DNA of 64,000 nt from Vicia villosa (taxonomy: Eukaryota; Streptophyta; Magnoliopsida; Fabales; Fabaceae): assembly GCF_029867415.1 (NCBI RefSeq), contig NC_081182.1:19565983-19629982 (forward strand), in the 5' to 3' direction. This document shows positions 50,550-61,321 of the stretch, in pieces; the first letter of the stretch is position 1; each line of letters starts with the position of its first letter. Position numbers and translations under genes: made by a program. The notes below the pieces were generated by a model, which was not told the origin of the DNA, made no database searches, and saw only the letters and a program-made list of their open reading frames with translations.

Positions 50550-51987
50550 TTATATTATTAGATCTGTGATCTGTTAGATGTATATTATTAGATCTGTGTA
50601 TTAATCTGTGATTTATATTACTAGATCCGTGACTTGTTAGATGTATATTACTATATATGTATTAATATGTGATTTATATTATTTATTTATTTTTTGACAA
50701 ATGTGATTTATATTATTAGATTTGTATTAATTTATGATTTATATTACTATATCTGTATTAATTTGTGATCTATTTTTTCTGTCGGTAAATTAAATCTAAT
50801 GTTTTGTATTTGATTATGGTAAGTTTTGGTGGATTCAAATTCAAACCTTGAGACAATTATTGGGGCAATTAGATGTGTGATGTAATTGTGCTTCAGAAAT
50901 TTTTACATTGTGCTTAATTAGTTACATTGTGCTTAATTAGATCTACTAGATGTGTGATTCTATATTACAGGATTAACTCAGAAATCTATATTGGTCTGTA
51001 ACCTGTTTTAATTTTCTCTGCTACTTGCAACTCAAATGGCGGTCTCTTCTAAACAGTGATCCAGGTCTGTCATTTCTTCTGCGGAGCCATCTGTTGAGGC
51101 GGAGGTGATGTTGGGCTTTCGTGCTGCACCTGGACCGGTTGTCCCTACTTGTAATCCTACTGTCCCCTACTGGCAACCCCAGATAATCCAACTTTTTCCT
51201 CTGCTGGTAACCCCTAGTAATCCTACTTACTACCAGAGGGACGAGAGGGTTACCAGTAGGATTACTAGCAGGGGGACAGTAGGATAACCAGTCGGGACTT
51301 CATTACCAGGATTACCACCAAGGGACTTCATTACCAACAAGGACAATCGGTCCAGGTGCAACATGAAGGCCCAACATAATTTCCACCTCAAGAGATGGTT
51401 CCCAAAAGAATTGACAAACCTGGATCATTATTCAAAAGAGACCGCCATTTGAGCTACAAGTAGTAGAGAAAATTAAAACAGGTCATAGACTAATATAGAT
51501 TTTAGAATTAATCCAGCAATATGGAAGCACAGATCACACATCTAGTAGATCTAATTTAGCATAATGTAAAAAGTTCTTATTTAGCATAATTAGATCACAC
51601 ATCTAATTGCCCCATTAATTGGCTCAAGGCTGCAATTTGCATCCACCAAAGCCTACCATAATTAAATACAAAACATCAGATTTAATTTAGCGACAGAAAA
51701 AATAGATCACAGATCAATACAGATCTAGTAATATAAATCACAGGTTAATACAAATCTAATAATATAAATCACATATTAATATAAATCTAATAATATAAAT
51801 CACAAATTAATACAAATCTAGTAATATAAATCACAAACTAATACAAATCTAGTAATATAAATCACAAATATAGCAATATAGAAACACATTTAGCAACATG
51901 GACGAAGAACTTTTCCTCTCAGACCGGGTGGAAAACCGTATTCTAGATCTGCTACAATAGCCATCCATTTCTTCCTTTTTGTGTGTG

Positions 51988-54309
51988 AAACAACCAGATC
52001 GAAATCATCATGAATCAATGAAGTCGTCATCGATTGTTTATTTATCCCAAGAGATGGAAAAGGAAAACATCGAGTAAAACCTAAAGGGAAATAAACAAAG
52101 GTCTTTCGACCAAGAGAAAAGGTAAGGATGTCGCTTACGCAAGGGGCGAGGTATTAGCACCCCTCACGTCTGTCGCACTCGACGGGATTTGCTCTTGTTA
52201 ATCTAATCTATGGATGTTATCTAAAAGTCTAAAGCTAAAAGCTAAAGGGAAACACACAAAAAAGGAAGAGAAAAGAAACACGGGAAAAAGAAAAAAATAT
52301 TTACAAGATTGTGCTCGTTTAGGCCCCTCGACTAATGCCTACATATCCCTTTTAAGGAATCAGAGCAGTCCTAGTTGGGCTTATAAGTTTTGATGTGTTT
52401 TGTGTTTTTTAATTGAACGGTGTTAAACGTCGCATTCCACTGTTGCTCGACCTTTGGAGACTTAAACAATTGTCGTGGAAATGAATTAATATGTTCTTAA
52501 AGGGAAAAGAAAAATTGAATTGGTTGGTGTTATTTATGGTGAAAGCATGTCCAGTGATCACTCGTAGGGTGTGGGTATCTGAATGCTTTATTTGAATAAA
52601 GTATGTCAAATGATTCTTCATAGGATAGAGGAATTTGACTGTTTTTCTTTAATTATTCAAATAGATTTAGAGTGTTTTTTTAGAATTGAATGTGTTAATG
52701 TTTTTTTAATGGAAATTGTACTCAGATGATCCCTCATAAGATGGGGATCTGAATACTTTATTTAATTATGATTATAGTGTTTTAGGATTGAAAAAGAAAA
52801 GAAGGAATGGAAATGAAAAAAAAACTAATGAAAAAACTATCCTAATGTTGTTATGTACCATCTACCTAATATTATGATTGAAGGATTAGACTAATATTAT
52901 CATGTACATCTATCTAATATTTTTAGGATTTTTATTATGAAAAATAAAATCTAATCTAAAAAGAACATGTTTTTGGATTTTTTATGAAAATATTTGGAAT
53001 AATAATTAAATTATAAAACAAAATATTCTTGAAATTATATGAACTAAAGCAAAACTAGAAATAAACTAACAAAAGGAGTAATATATAAAGAGAACAAAAG
53101 ATATAATAAAAAAAAATGGGCTCAAATGCAGGCCCATAGTCAAATAAAACCTCCCCAGGAGGGGGTGTGTCGATGGAGAAGAAGGTTTATAACAAGGAGA
53201 TCCGTTGGGGCCTCTTAAAACAATGGAACCCGGCCCAATGTCAAAATTGAAGTAAACATAACCTAGGAGCAAAGGATACACAGAAAGCAATAAATCAAGC
53301 ATAGAACATTAGCACAAGCACAATAAATTTAGAAGATCCAAACCGAGTTGAAGCTTTTTCCAAGTGGATGCTCCGATTGAGTTTCTTGTTGCTGTGATTT
53401 GATGAATTTCTGTTTGCGTTGTGATCTGTGATACCGTGAGTTGAAGTGTCTTGATGTTGTAATATTGTTTTGCGGATGGGTTTGAGGAGGTAAGGTTGAG
53501 TAATGTTGAAGAGGGATTGTTTGCTGGATTTAGTGATGAATGATGTTGGTATGAAGGTTTCGGTTTCAGTTATAAAGATTTGGAAAATTGGAGGAAGAGA
53601 CAATGATTTTGGCAGAGTTTTTTCTTCCTTCATTTGACTTTGCTATTGTCTGCTTTATAGATGGAGAGAAGGCATCTTGGATAGGATCAAACAACAAACT
53701 TGGTTAGTAAGTTTTGAGGTACAGCTTTGCAATTCTCTTTCTCTGTTTTACTATTGCTTTTTACATTGCAGGCTTTGTTTTAGCTATTTTAGTGTATGAA
53801 ACAGCAGCACTTTTGTTACAGTTAAGCAGAGTAGTTGGGAGGTAAAGTGGCTGTACTAATTTTGTTTTTTTCTGATTTTTTTTTGCAGGTTGTACAATGA
53901 CTATGAGGATGGTGGTGTTGATGCGCTAGACCGCCTGGAAAGAATATATCTTTTTTCTTCTTTTTGTTGGCATGTAGTGTTGTAATGAAACAATATACAT
54001 GGGACCACTTGATGTATTATAAAATAATAAAAAACAACAATAGAAATAGTTAGTAACAAGATGAAATAAAAATATGAAATAAGAATAAGAAAATTTTAAT
54101 AAAATAAAAAAATGATTTTATATTAATAATTAGTTTAATTTTAATAATAATTTCTAAGAAGATTTTTGAATAAGAACTAAAAATATGGTAAAAGAGAAAA
54201 AGACATATTTTTGCAATTTTAATTTAAGGATTAGTAAACGAAAAGTATATGATAAAATATAATAATGAAAAATATGATGAAATCGTAGGGTAAAAATCAG
54301 GGTGCAACA
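51988..54309 (+). mobile_element. Possible solo LTR of a Ty3/gypsy-like element
   Basis: The block starts near TGAAACAACCAGATCG and ends GGGTGCAACA. In order it has features shared with the LTR at 43,334: a GGCGAGGTATTAGCACCCCTC-like block (there GGTGTTAGGCACCCTC) and CTACATATCCCTTTTAAGGA (there CTACGTATCTCCTTATGGAG). I found no target duplication. Frames inside (for example 53,295-53,633 -) have no domain. Confidence 0.4.
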
Positions 54310-54589
54310 GCTGTACGTATTTAAGTTTCTTCTATTAGGAGATATGAAAATTGAAAACTTCGTCTCGACAAGATAAGATATACTTAAATACATACAAAAA
54401 CCAATTTTTAACCTAAGATGCCCTAATAATAATATGAATGTATGAACTCCTTTTTTATTTTTGTGTGTATGATATGATATGAGACAGACTCAGATCTCTG
54501 TGGGAAATATAGCGCCACGTGAGACAAACTATAAATGGAATGAGTAAAAGACTTAATGAAGGAGACAGTTGGGTAAAAGGTGATAATCA

Positions 54590-54840
54590 TCAGAGATATT
54601 CAAAAAAGCACTGAATAAACTCTGGAAAGCAACATGAACAATCATCGAAGGCATCCAGAAAAGCATTGAATGAACTTCAGAAAATAATCAAGCACATCCA
54701 GAAAAGCATTAAATGTACGAGAAACAAACATCAGAGATATCCAGAAAAGATTGAATAAAATCTTGAACACATCATCAAAGACATTCAAAAGAGCATCGAA
54801 TAATCTTTAAAAAAACACATCTAGAAAAGCGTTGAATGGT
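54590..54840. repeat. Six degenerate copies of a 36-51 bp repeat
   Basis: Variants of CATCCAGAAAAGCATTGAAT recur at about 54,597, 54,648, 54,691, 54,737, 54,780 and 54,816, immediately ahead of the Ty3/gypsy pol remnant. Confidence 0.75.
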
Positions 54841-56510
54841 AAAAGGTGACTCGGGATTGGTGGTGAAGCAACTAAGAAAATATTATAAATGCATCAAGGA
54901 AAACTTGATGATGTACTTCGTCAAAGCAAACACCCTCCTAAAACTCTTCCACTTCGTCGATATTGATCATGTACCTCGATTGGAGAACCAGGAAGCGAAT
55001 GACTTAGCACAAATTGATTCAGGCTACAAAGTCTCCAAATAGAGACTGGAAGAGTTGGTTGAGGTCAAGGATAAACTGATTACGACTAACTGCTAGCATG
55101 AGATATCATTAATGTCAAAACTTGGGGGGATGGAGGGGGAAAATGAGTTTGGAGTTATACCAAACCTTGAGAGTTCTGAAATTTTTGATGATTTTGAAAG
55201 TTTTGAAGTTTTTGTCATTGATTTAATGTTAGATAATGATTGACGAAGACCAATTGTCGAATACTTGGAAAATCCAACATGAAGGATATATCAAAATATT
55301 AAGTATAGGGCCTTGAGCTATGTGATTATTGGGAAAAAATTATTTAAGAAAACCTATAAGAGAATTCTTCTTAAGTGTCTTGGCAAAAGAGAATCATATC
55401 AAGCCAATTCTGAAGTTCATAGAGGATCATGTGGCTCTCATCAAGCTAGCCAAAAAATGAAATGGTTGTTGTTTCGACTCGGCGTGTACTGAAAAACCAT
55501 GCTGAAAGACTGCATAGATTTTGCAAGGGTTATCAAGAATGTCAAAGGTCTTCAGGTATCTAGCATGTGCCTGCAAGTGAATTGCACTTAATAATCAAGT
55601 CATTTCCTTTTAGAGAATGGACTTTAGACATAATAAGTGAGATTAAACCTTCATTGTCGATGAGGGGCATAAATATATCCTAGTCGGATTAAATTACTTC
55701 ACCAAATGGATATAAGCTATCCCTCTACCCAACGTCGATCAAAAGGATGTGATTAGTTAATCCAAAACCATATTATATATAGATTTGGGAATCCTGAGAC
55801 TATTACCACGGATCAAGGCTTAGTGTTTATAGATAGAAAGGTGGTAGATTTTGCCTCAGATACAATATTTAATTTGTTGACTTCAACACCCTATTATGCT
55901 CAAGCCAATGGCCAGGTCGAAGTGGCCAACAATGTCATAATTCATTTGATCAAAAAACACATAGGTAAGAAGCCAAAAAATTGGCATAAAACACTAGACC
56001 AAGTGCTTTTGGCATGTCGAAATCCCCATACATAGTTGAGTAACTCCACACCATTTTGATTCACTTACGGAAACGATGCAGTGCTACATGTAGAAATATA
56101 CCTCCAATCATCCAGAATTCAAAGGCAAACTAAAATACCAAGTGATTGTTATTGGGTTATGATGTTGGATGAAATGGTTAACCTAGACAAAGAAAGATTG
56201 GTTGCTTTAGACGTTTTGATACGAAATAAAGAACGAGTAGCTAAGGCTTATAGCAAAAAGGTTAAAGCAAAAACCTTTTTGGTAGGAGACTTGGTTTGGA
56301 AATTCATTTTGCCTATGGATAAGAATGATCGAACCCTGTGAAAATGGTCCTCAAATTGGGAAGGACCATTCCAAATCATGTAAGGATTTACAAAGAATGC
56401 GTATAAAGTCAAAGACTTAGCCCCTAAAGGTCAAATCCTGCGAATAAATGGTAAGTACTTTCAAAGATACAAGCATGCGTTGCAGAAAATAAAAATAAAG
56501 GAAAAATAGA
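54836..56510 (+). pseudogene. Ty3/gypsy (Tat-type) RNase H and integrase remnant
   Basis: In order on the + strand with many stops. RNase H C-terminal end: GDSGLVVKQL, DIDHVPRLENQEANDLAQ (54,836-55,042). Integrase zinc-binding-like part: GSCGSHQA, KMKWLLFRLGVY, MLKDCIDFAR (55,430-55,540). Integrase core: HIIYRFGNPETITTDQG, TSTPYYAQANGQVEVANN, KHIGKKPKNWHKTLDQVLLACR (55,770-56,035). C-terminal part: LDVLIRNKERVAKAYSKKVK and GDLVWKFILP (56,200-56,340), then LRINGKYF near 56,440. These are typical of plant Tat-lineage Ty3/gypsy elements. Confidence 0.85.
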
Positions 56511-56524
56511 AAATAATGTTTCAA

Positions 56525-57018
56525 TAAAAAAAAGACTAAGGGTTTTTTAACCCGGATATCAAAATGCCACAAGAGGCATATTTAAATTATAAAATAAACA
56601 GTATCAATTGAAAGATAAAGTTCATAATTAAAATCAAGATTACAAGTTTTAAAAAAGGAAGATAAGCTTTGAGTCTTTCATATTAAGCTTTTGTTGCCTC
56701 TAGTCGGAGCTCAGTCAGAGAAATAGTGGAAGTAATGCCTGCAATCTCTGCATCCAAATTGTTAACATTGTCAAAAAGACTAAGGGTTTTATAGCTCAAA
56801 TATCAAAATGCCACAAGAGGCATATTTAAAATTATAAAATAAATAGTATCAATCGAAAGACAAAATTCATAATTAAAAGCAAGAATACAAGTTTTAAAAA
56901 GGAAGATAAGCTTTGAGTCTTTCATATTAAGCTTTTGTTGCCTCTAGCCGAAGCTCAGTCAGAGAAATGATGGAAGTAATGTCTTTAATCTCTGCATCGA
57001 AATTTTTAACATTGTCAA
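56525..57018. repeat. Tandem duplication of about 245 bp
   Basis: AAAGACTAAGGGTTTT through ATCTCTGCATC.AAATT..TAACATTGTCAAA occurs at 56,530-56,775 and 56,776-57,018 with about 90% identity by eye, just 3' of the pol remnant. Confidence 0.85.
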
Positions 57019-57439
57019 AGTGTTCAACTCAACTTAAAGCTTCATCAACTAGTTGATGTTGAATAATGCTTCGGAGTTCAGCCTTTCTATCTCAAGCCTT
57101 CTTCACTTTTGACTACAATTCCTCTATTTGCTATTTCCACTTGAGGATGTTAGCATCATAAGGATTAATTTCTTCATCTTCCTTTTTGAAGGTATTTTCT
57201 AAGTCTTCAATCTGACTCTTGGATGCAATTGCCAAATCCCACTCTTTCTACCAAGCATCCTTTTTGGGTTGGAACTTGACCAACGCTTTTCTATTTCTAT
57301 GGATGATTGAAATAAGAATGGTGGAAGTTCAACACCCACATCATCTTGTCTATTCAAACGCTCAGCATATTGCATTTTAGTGAATTCGATGGTGCACAGA
57401 CAAAGCTTGCTTTTCGACTAAAATAAGATTTAGACAAAA

Positions 57440-58594
57440 GTTGGCTAATCCCGAACTGGAAAGATACCAAGTTGGGTTGATAGCCAACCATTTTCATGAC
57501 ATCTTTACTATTCTCACGCCTTGCCGACATGAGTCTTGGGGTGAGAAAGTCTTCCCATATCTAAATGGATTCGGCCTCATATTCAGTAGCAATAGCAAGA
57601 GATTTTCGTTTGCATCACTCTGGCCCATAGCTTCGCTTTGCAAAGGGAGCCATTGTTGGATTAAAAGAATGACACTTGGCAAACATCATGAAATATTGTG
57701 TGAAAGCTTTTTGCATCGTATGCCCTGTATCAGTTTGGAGTCATTAAGGCAAGTCGAGTACCTTCAATCTTCATGTTCTTGATTTCCCCGACTTCATCAT
57801 TGGGTATGTTGATTTGTAGAGAAGGTTCAAACATGGCAATCAGCCACAGTTGAAGTAACCAATAAGGGCCAACAAGCAACAAATTTTCTCTAGGTTTAAG
57901 TTTCTTCATGGATTTAGAGAACAATTTTAATGCCTCATAGAGAGAACCTATTATTGAAATAAATAGTGTCTTCATCTCTCTCAGTTGGTTCGAAGACTTC
58001 TCCAGTTGGGCGAAGGACGACTGTAGCTGCTATGTCGAATAAGGTGGGTGTGACCATCCCACAATGAAGTTGGAATATGTTCGTTGTGCTTTCGCAAAAA
58101 TACAATGATGTGAATAACATATTTTGACAATATGGAAGGCCAACCATCGATAGTTACACTAACTAGTAGATTCCTCTGTCTTTCCAGGTTTGCGCCTTCT
58201 TGGTTTCGACCTTGTCTAACCAAGTAATATAGTCTTCTATTGTCTTGGTCGGAGGCACAAAACGAAAAACACAGAAAGTAGCGCTCATGTAATCTAAGTC
58301 AATGGTTTTTTATACTAACAATGAGTTTGGTTTGGTGATAAGAGGGGACAAATTCCTTTAGTTTATCAATGTTTACATTAGGGTTGGGGAGTGGGCCCAT
58401 AAGCGCGTGATTTTTTCCTGAAATTGATAAAGGCATAAGTACATGGGATTTCCATATGGGAGCTTTTTCTTTCTGCAATGGTTTTTCTGGAACACATTCT
58501 TGATTCCTAGCAACAGTAGGAGCCTTGAGTTTGGCAGCAAAGGGAAAATATTCTTAGGAATTATTTGAACTCGTTGGTTTGTGGAAGAAGCCAT
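57440..58594 (-). pseudogene. Plant mobile domain (aminotransferase-like) ORF, decayed and antisense to pol
   Basis: On the - strand from ATG 58,594: MASSTNQRVQIIPKN, then (frame change) LGPLPNPN, LKEFVPSYHQTKLIV, YMSATFCVFRFVPPTK, YITWLDKVETKK. A highly characteristic block follows, KHNEHIPTSLWDG or, in another frame, TTNIFQLHCGMVTPTLFDIA then RPTGEVFEP. Then EALKLFSKSMKKLKPRENLL, GPYWLLQLWL, and RYGKTFSPQDSC near 57,530. CGM.TPTLFD..A..GL.PTG is the core of the plant mobile domain. The frame breaks several times. It lies 3' of and antisense to the Ty3/gypsy pol remnant, a position where Tat elements carry extra ORFs. Confidence 0.75.
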
Positions 58595-58969
58595 TAATGT
58601 AGATGATGAAAGTGACGTTCGAAGAAGAGACTTTGTTTCGAAGAAATCGAAAGCTGAAAGAAGAAAAAGAAATGAGGAACAAGAGTATTTATACTGGAAA
58701 AGAGAAACTCTTCAGTTTGCCTTTTTTGACAAATGGTTCCAAATTCAGAGACACATGGTCTTTATGTAATGGTGGAATCAAATGGTTGATCATTGTGGCC
58801 CATGTCGTCCTGGGAAAGCGGAGCCATGATGAGTTTTAGGGGCTGCAAGTTTTGAGGTGACGTCTAGATAAAATTGTCATAATGACAATTACGTCAACGC
58901 AATACTTGAAATAGTGGTGAGAAAATTAAAAAATGCCCTTATCTCTAGTTAGTCGAAAGTGAAATTTTT

Positions 58970-59480
58970 GTGGGGCAATTTGTTTTCATGGAATTTTGAT
59001 GTCATTGAGCTCGACGTATAAGAAAGGAGTTCAGAGAAATACTAGTGAAATTTTGATATTTTTGAGGTGTATTTGGACATGAACGTTCTAGCCCAAGAAG
59101 TCGAAGTAAAGAGTATTTCGACATGGATATTTCAGCCCAAGTGGTCGAAGTCACTACTCTGAAATTGAAGCTAGGACTTAGTATTTTTTTCTTAAAGTTA
59201 TATACTTAAGACTTCGACATCAGCACTTGGAGCAAATAGCAAGTTCAAGGCAACTATTTTTTTGTCTTATCCAAGTCAAGAAGACACGTGGAAGCTAATC
59301 TAAAGACGAGAAGCATGCAGCGACATACGTGCCAATTTCTAAGGAGAGAGCCATTACAAACAGTTAATCTTGTATATAAATAAGAATTCTACCGTTAGGA
59401 TTTAGGGGTGCCAAATTCATTACAAAAATTTAAATACTAAAAGTACCCAAGCGAAAAGTGATAAACGAGTCAATTAAGCG
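58970..59480 (+). promoter_or_regulatory. Probable 3' LTR of the Tat-type element with TATA box
   Basis: Starts near TGTGGGGCAATTTG and contains TATATAAATAAG at about 59,374, a TATA box, followed by TTAGGATTTAGGGGTG, a likely R region. The palindromic half-sites CGACTT/AAGTCGAA recur (59,098, 59,143, 59,213). No matching 5' LTR remains, so the boundaries are inferred. Confidence 0.4.
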
Positions 59481-60900
59481 AGTATGTATGATTTTGAACA
59501 CCACTCTTTACATATTAAAGCAAAGTTTTTCCTTTACATTTACTGGTCTTTTTGAGCAATTTGACTTTTCTTTTACATTCCTTTTACAAAGATTTCGACC
59601 GTGTCAAAATCCTTTACCAATTTTGAAAATTTACTTTCTTTGTTATATGAAAAAAGTTAGAGTCAATTTACATCTTTTACAATTAGGGCTGATACTGGAT
59701 TTTTAGAGGCCATGGACAAATAATAAAATTGAGCAACCAACCTTGAATTTTCATTTTTCCTTTTCTTTTGGATTTTATTTTTTCCTTTTGTTTTAGAGAG
59801 AGAGAGAGAGAGGAGAAGGTCACTGTATCAGAATCAAAAAGAAGGACTTTGATTGTGGTTGTCACCGGAGATGGAGGTGACGTGATACGATGGCGGTGCG
59901 GTGGCTAGCACATGAGACACAAAGGTTGGACGATGAAGAGTTAAAAAAGAGATAGATGCGTGAAAATGTGAAAACATATTGGGGAAGGAGAAGTGAATTT
60001 TATATTGACATTGATGCAATTAAATCAAATTAATATATTAAGTTAGAGAGTGTTACACATAAACAGTTGTTGAAGATTCACTTCCACAAATGATAATGAA
60101 TTATATTTAATTATAATTTTTTTTATAATAAATGATATGGTTGTGTTATAAAATTTTAAATATTTAATCATAAATAACTAAGTACTTGGGCTCTAGAGGA
60201 AAAGAAGCTTCCACTAACGATGAATCGTTCGGGTATTACCCGAGTTCGATTCTTGGTGGAAAAAAGACTTGACTGAACCACGAAACCAGATTGATTGGAT
60301 CACTATATGAATCAGAACTCGTTGGCTAAATTCAAAAACAAAAATAAAAAATATTTAATTATAAATAATATTATAATTTTTACAAAAAATTGAAATAACA
60401 TTTAAAAATTATAATAAATATTCATCAAGAACAAAGCTCGACTTGATGATCCATTATCAATTTTAGAATAATATATTAAAAAATCATTTTTCATTGGAGA
60501 TATAAAATAAAATTAATACATTAAATTTATAAAACTATAAAATAAAAATATAACCCGTCAAAGCATAAAAGCATAACAGTAAGAGCCTCAAGATTTTATT
60601 AAAATATATATAAGCATAAAGGAAGCCAAATTAATTTTAAAAGAGTTAAAAGGTAGTGCATTGTGTAAAAAAGTTTTACACTATCATCTAATAGAAACAT
60701 ATTATTCTGCCATATCATATCAATAATTTAAAATTTACAGTATGACTTGGCGCTTAACATGATCGTGATTGGTTGATAATGTAAAACTTTTTTACCCATT
60801 TTCTCATTCTAAAAATTATAAAATTTAACACTATATCAAATCAAATTAGATTAACTCTAATTTATTTGTTTAAAAAAATTTATTTTAATAATTTAATTTA
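59481..60900. other. A/T-rich DNA with a tRNA-derived SINE-like block
   Basis: No gene is visible. A (GA)n tract lies at 59,797-59,816. At 60,195-60,330 a block with GGGTATTACCCGAGTTCGAT and TCTTGGTGGAAA has a Pol III B box-like GTTCGATTC and ends in an A-rich stretch, so it may be a SINE. The evidence for it is thin. Confidence 0.4.
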
Positions 60901-61321
60901 GAGTTAAATATGTTTTTGATCTCTATAAATATCTCAAATATCATTTTTAGTTCCTATTAAAAAAATCACATATTTTGGTCCCCATAAAATTATTATGCAC
61001 ATAGTTTAATTCCTATTGTTAAATCGATGTATATTTTTGAATGATTATTTTACAGACATGTTTAGAACGTTATTAAAAATTCCTCGAAAAAAGAGAAACT
61101 CAAAATTTGATTTCTAAGTCGAGATTTGCATTACTTTTATCATTATCTTTTAAATTTTAAAAAATTCATATTTAATTCTTATCATTATAAAAAATTCTAT
61201 AATTTGATAAAGAAATATTTTATAATATTCTAAAAACGTATGAAAAAAATTATTCAAAAATTTAAAATTTTAAAGGTAATTAAACAGTTTTCAAAATATT
61301 TAAAAATAGCATAGATTAAAA

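Larger units (their letters stand above)
43245..51987. repeat. Long inverted repeat (foldback), split by an LTR element
   Basis: The right arm 51,245-51,987 is the reverse complement of a left arm in two parts: the outer end 43,245-43,333 (CACACAAAAAGGGAGAAATG...AAGTTCTTCG) and the inner part from 50,062 to about 51,235. Matching blocks include ATGGATGGCTATTGTAGC, TACGGTTTTCCACCC, TATGTTGCTAAAT, GCAATTAGATGTGTGAT and GACCGGTTGTCC. The centre is near 51,240. The arms are about 0.75 kb and clearly diverged, and the left arm is further interrupted by a MITE. Confidence 0.75.

Noticed and set aside
53295..53633. 112-codon - strand frame in the second LTR
   Set aside because: Thr/Ser/His-rich without domain, inside repeat DNA.
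57441..57782. 113-codon + strand frame
   Set aside because: Antisense to the plant mobile domain remnant, whose motifs are recognisable on the - strand.
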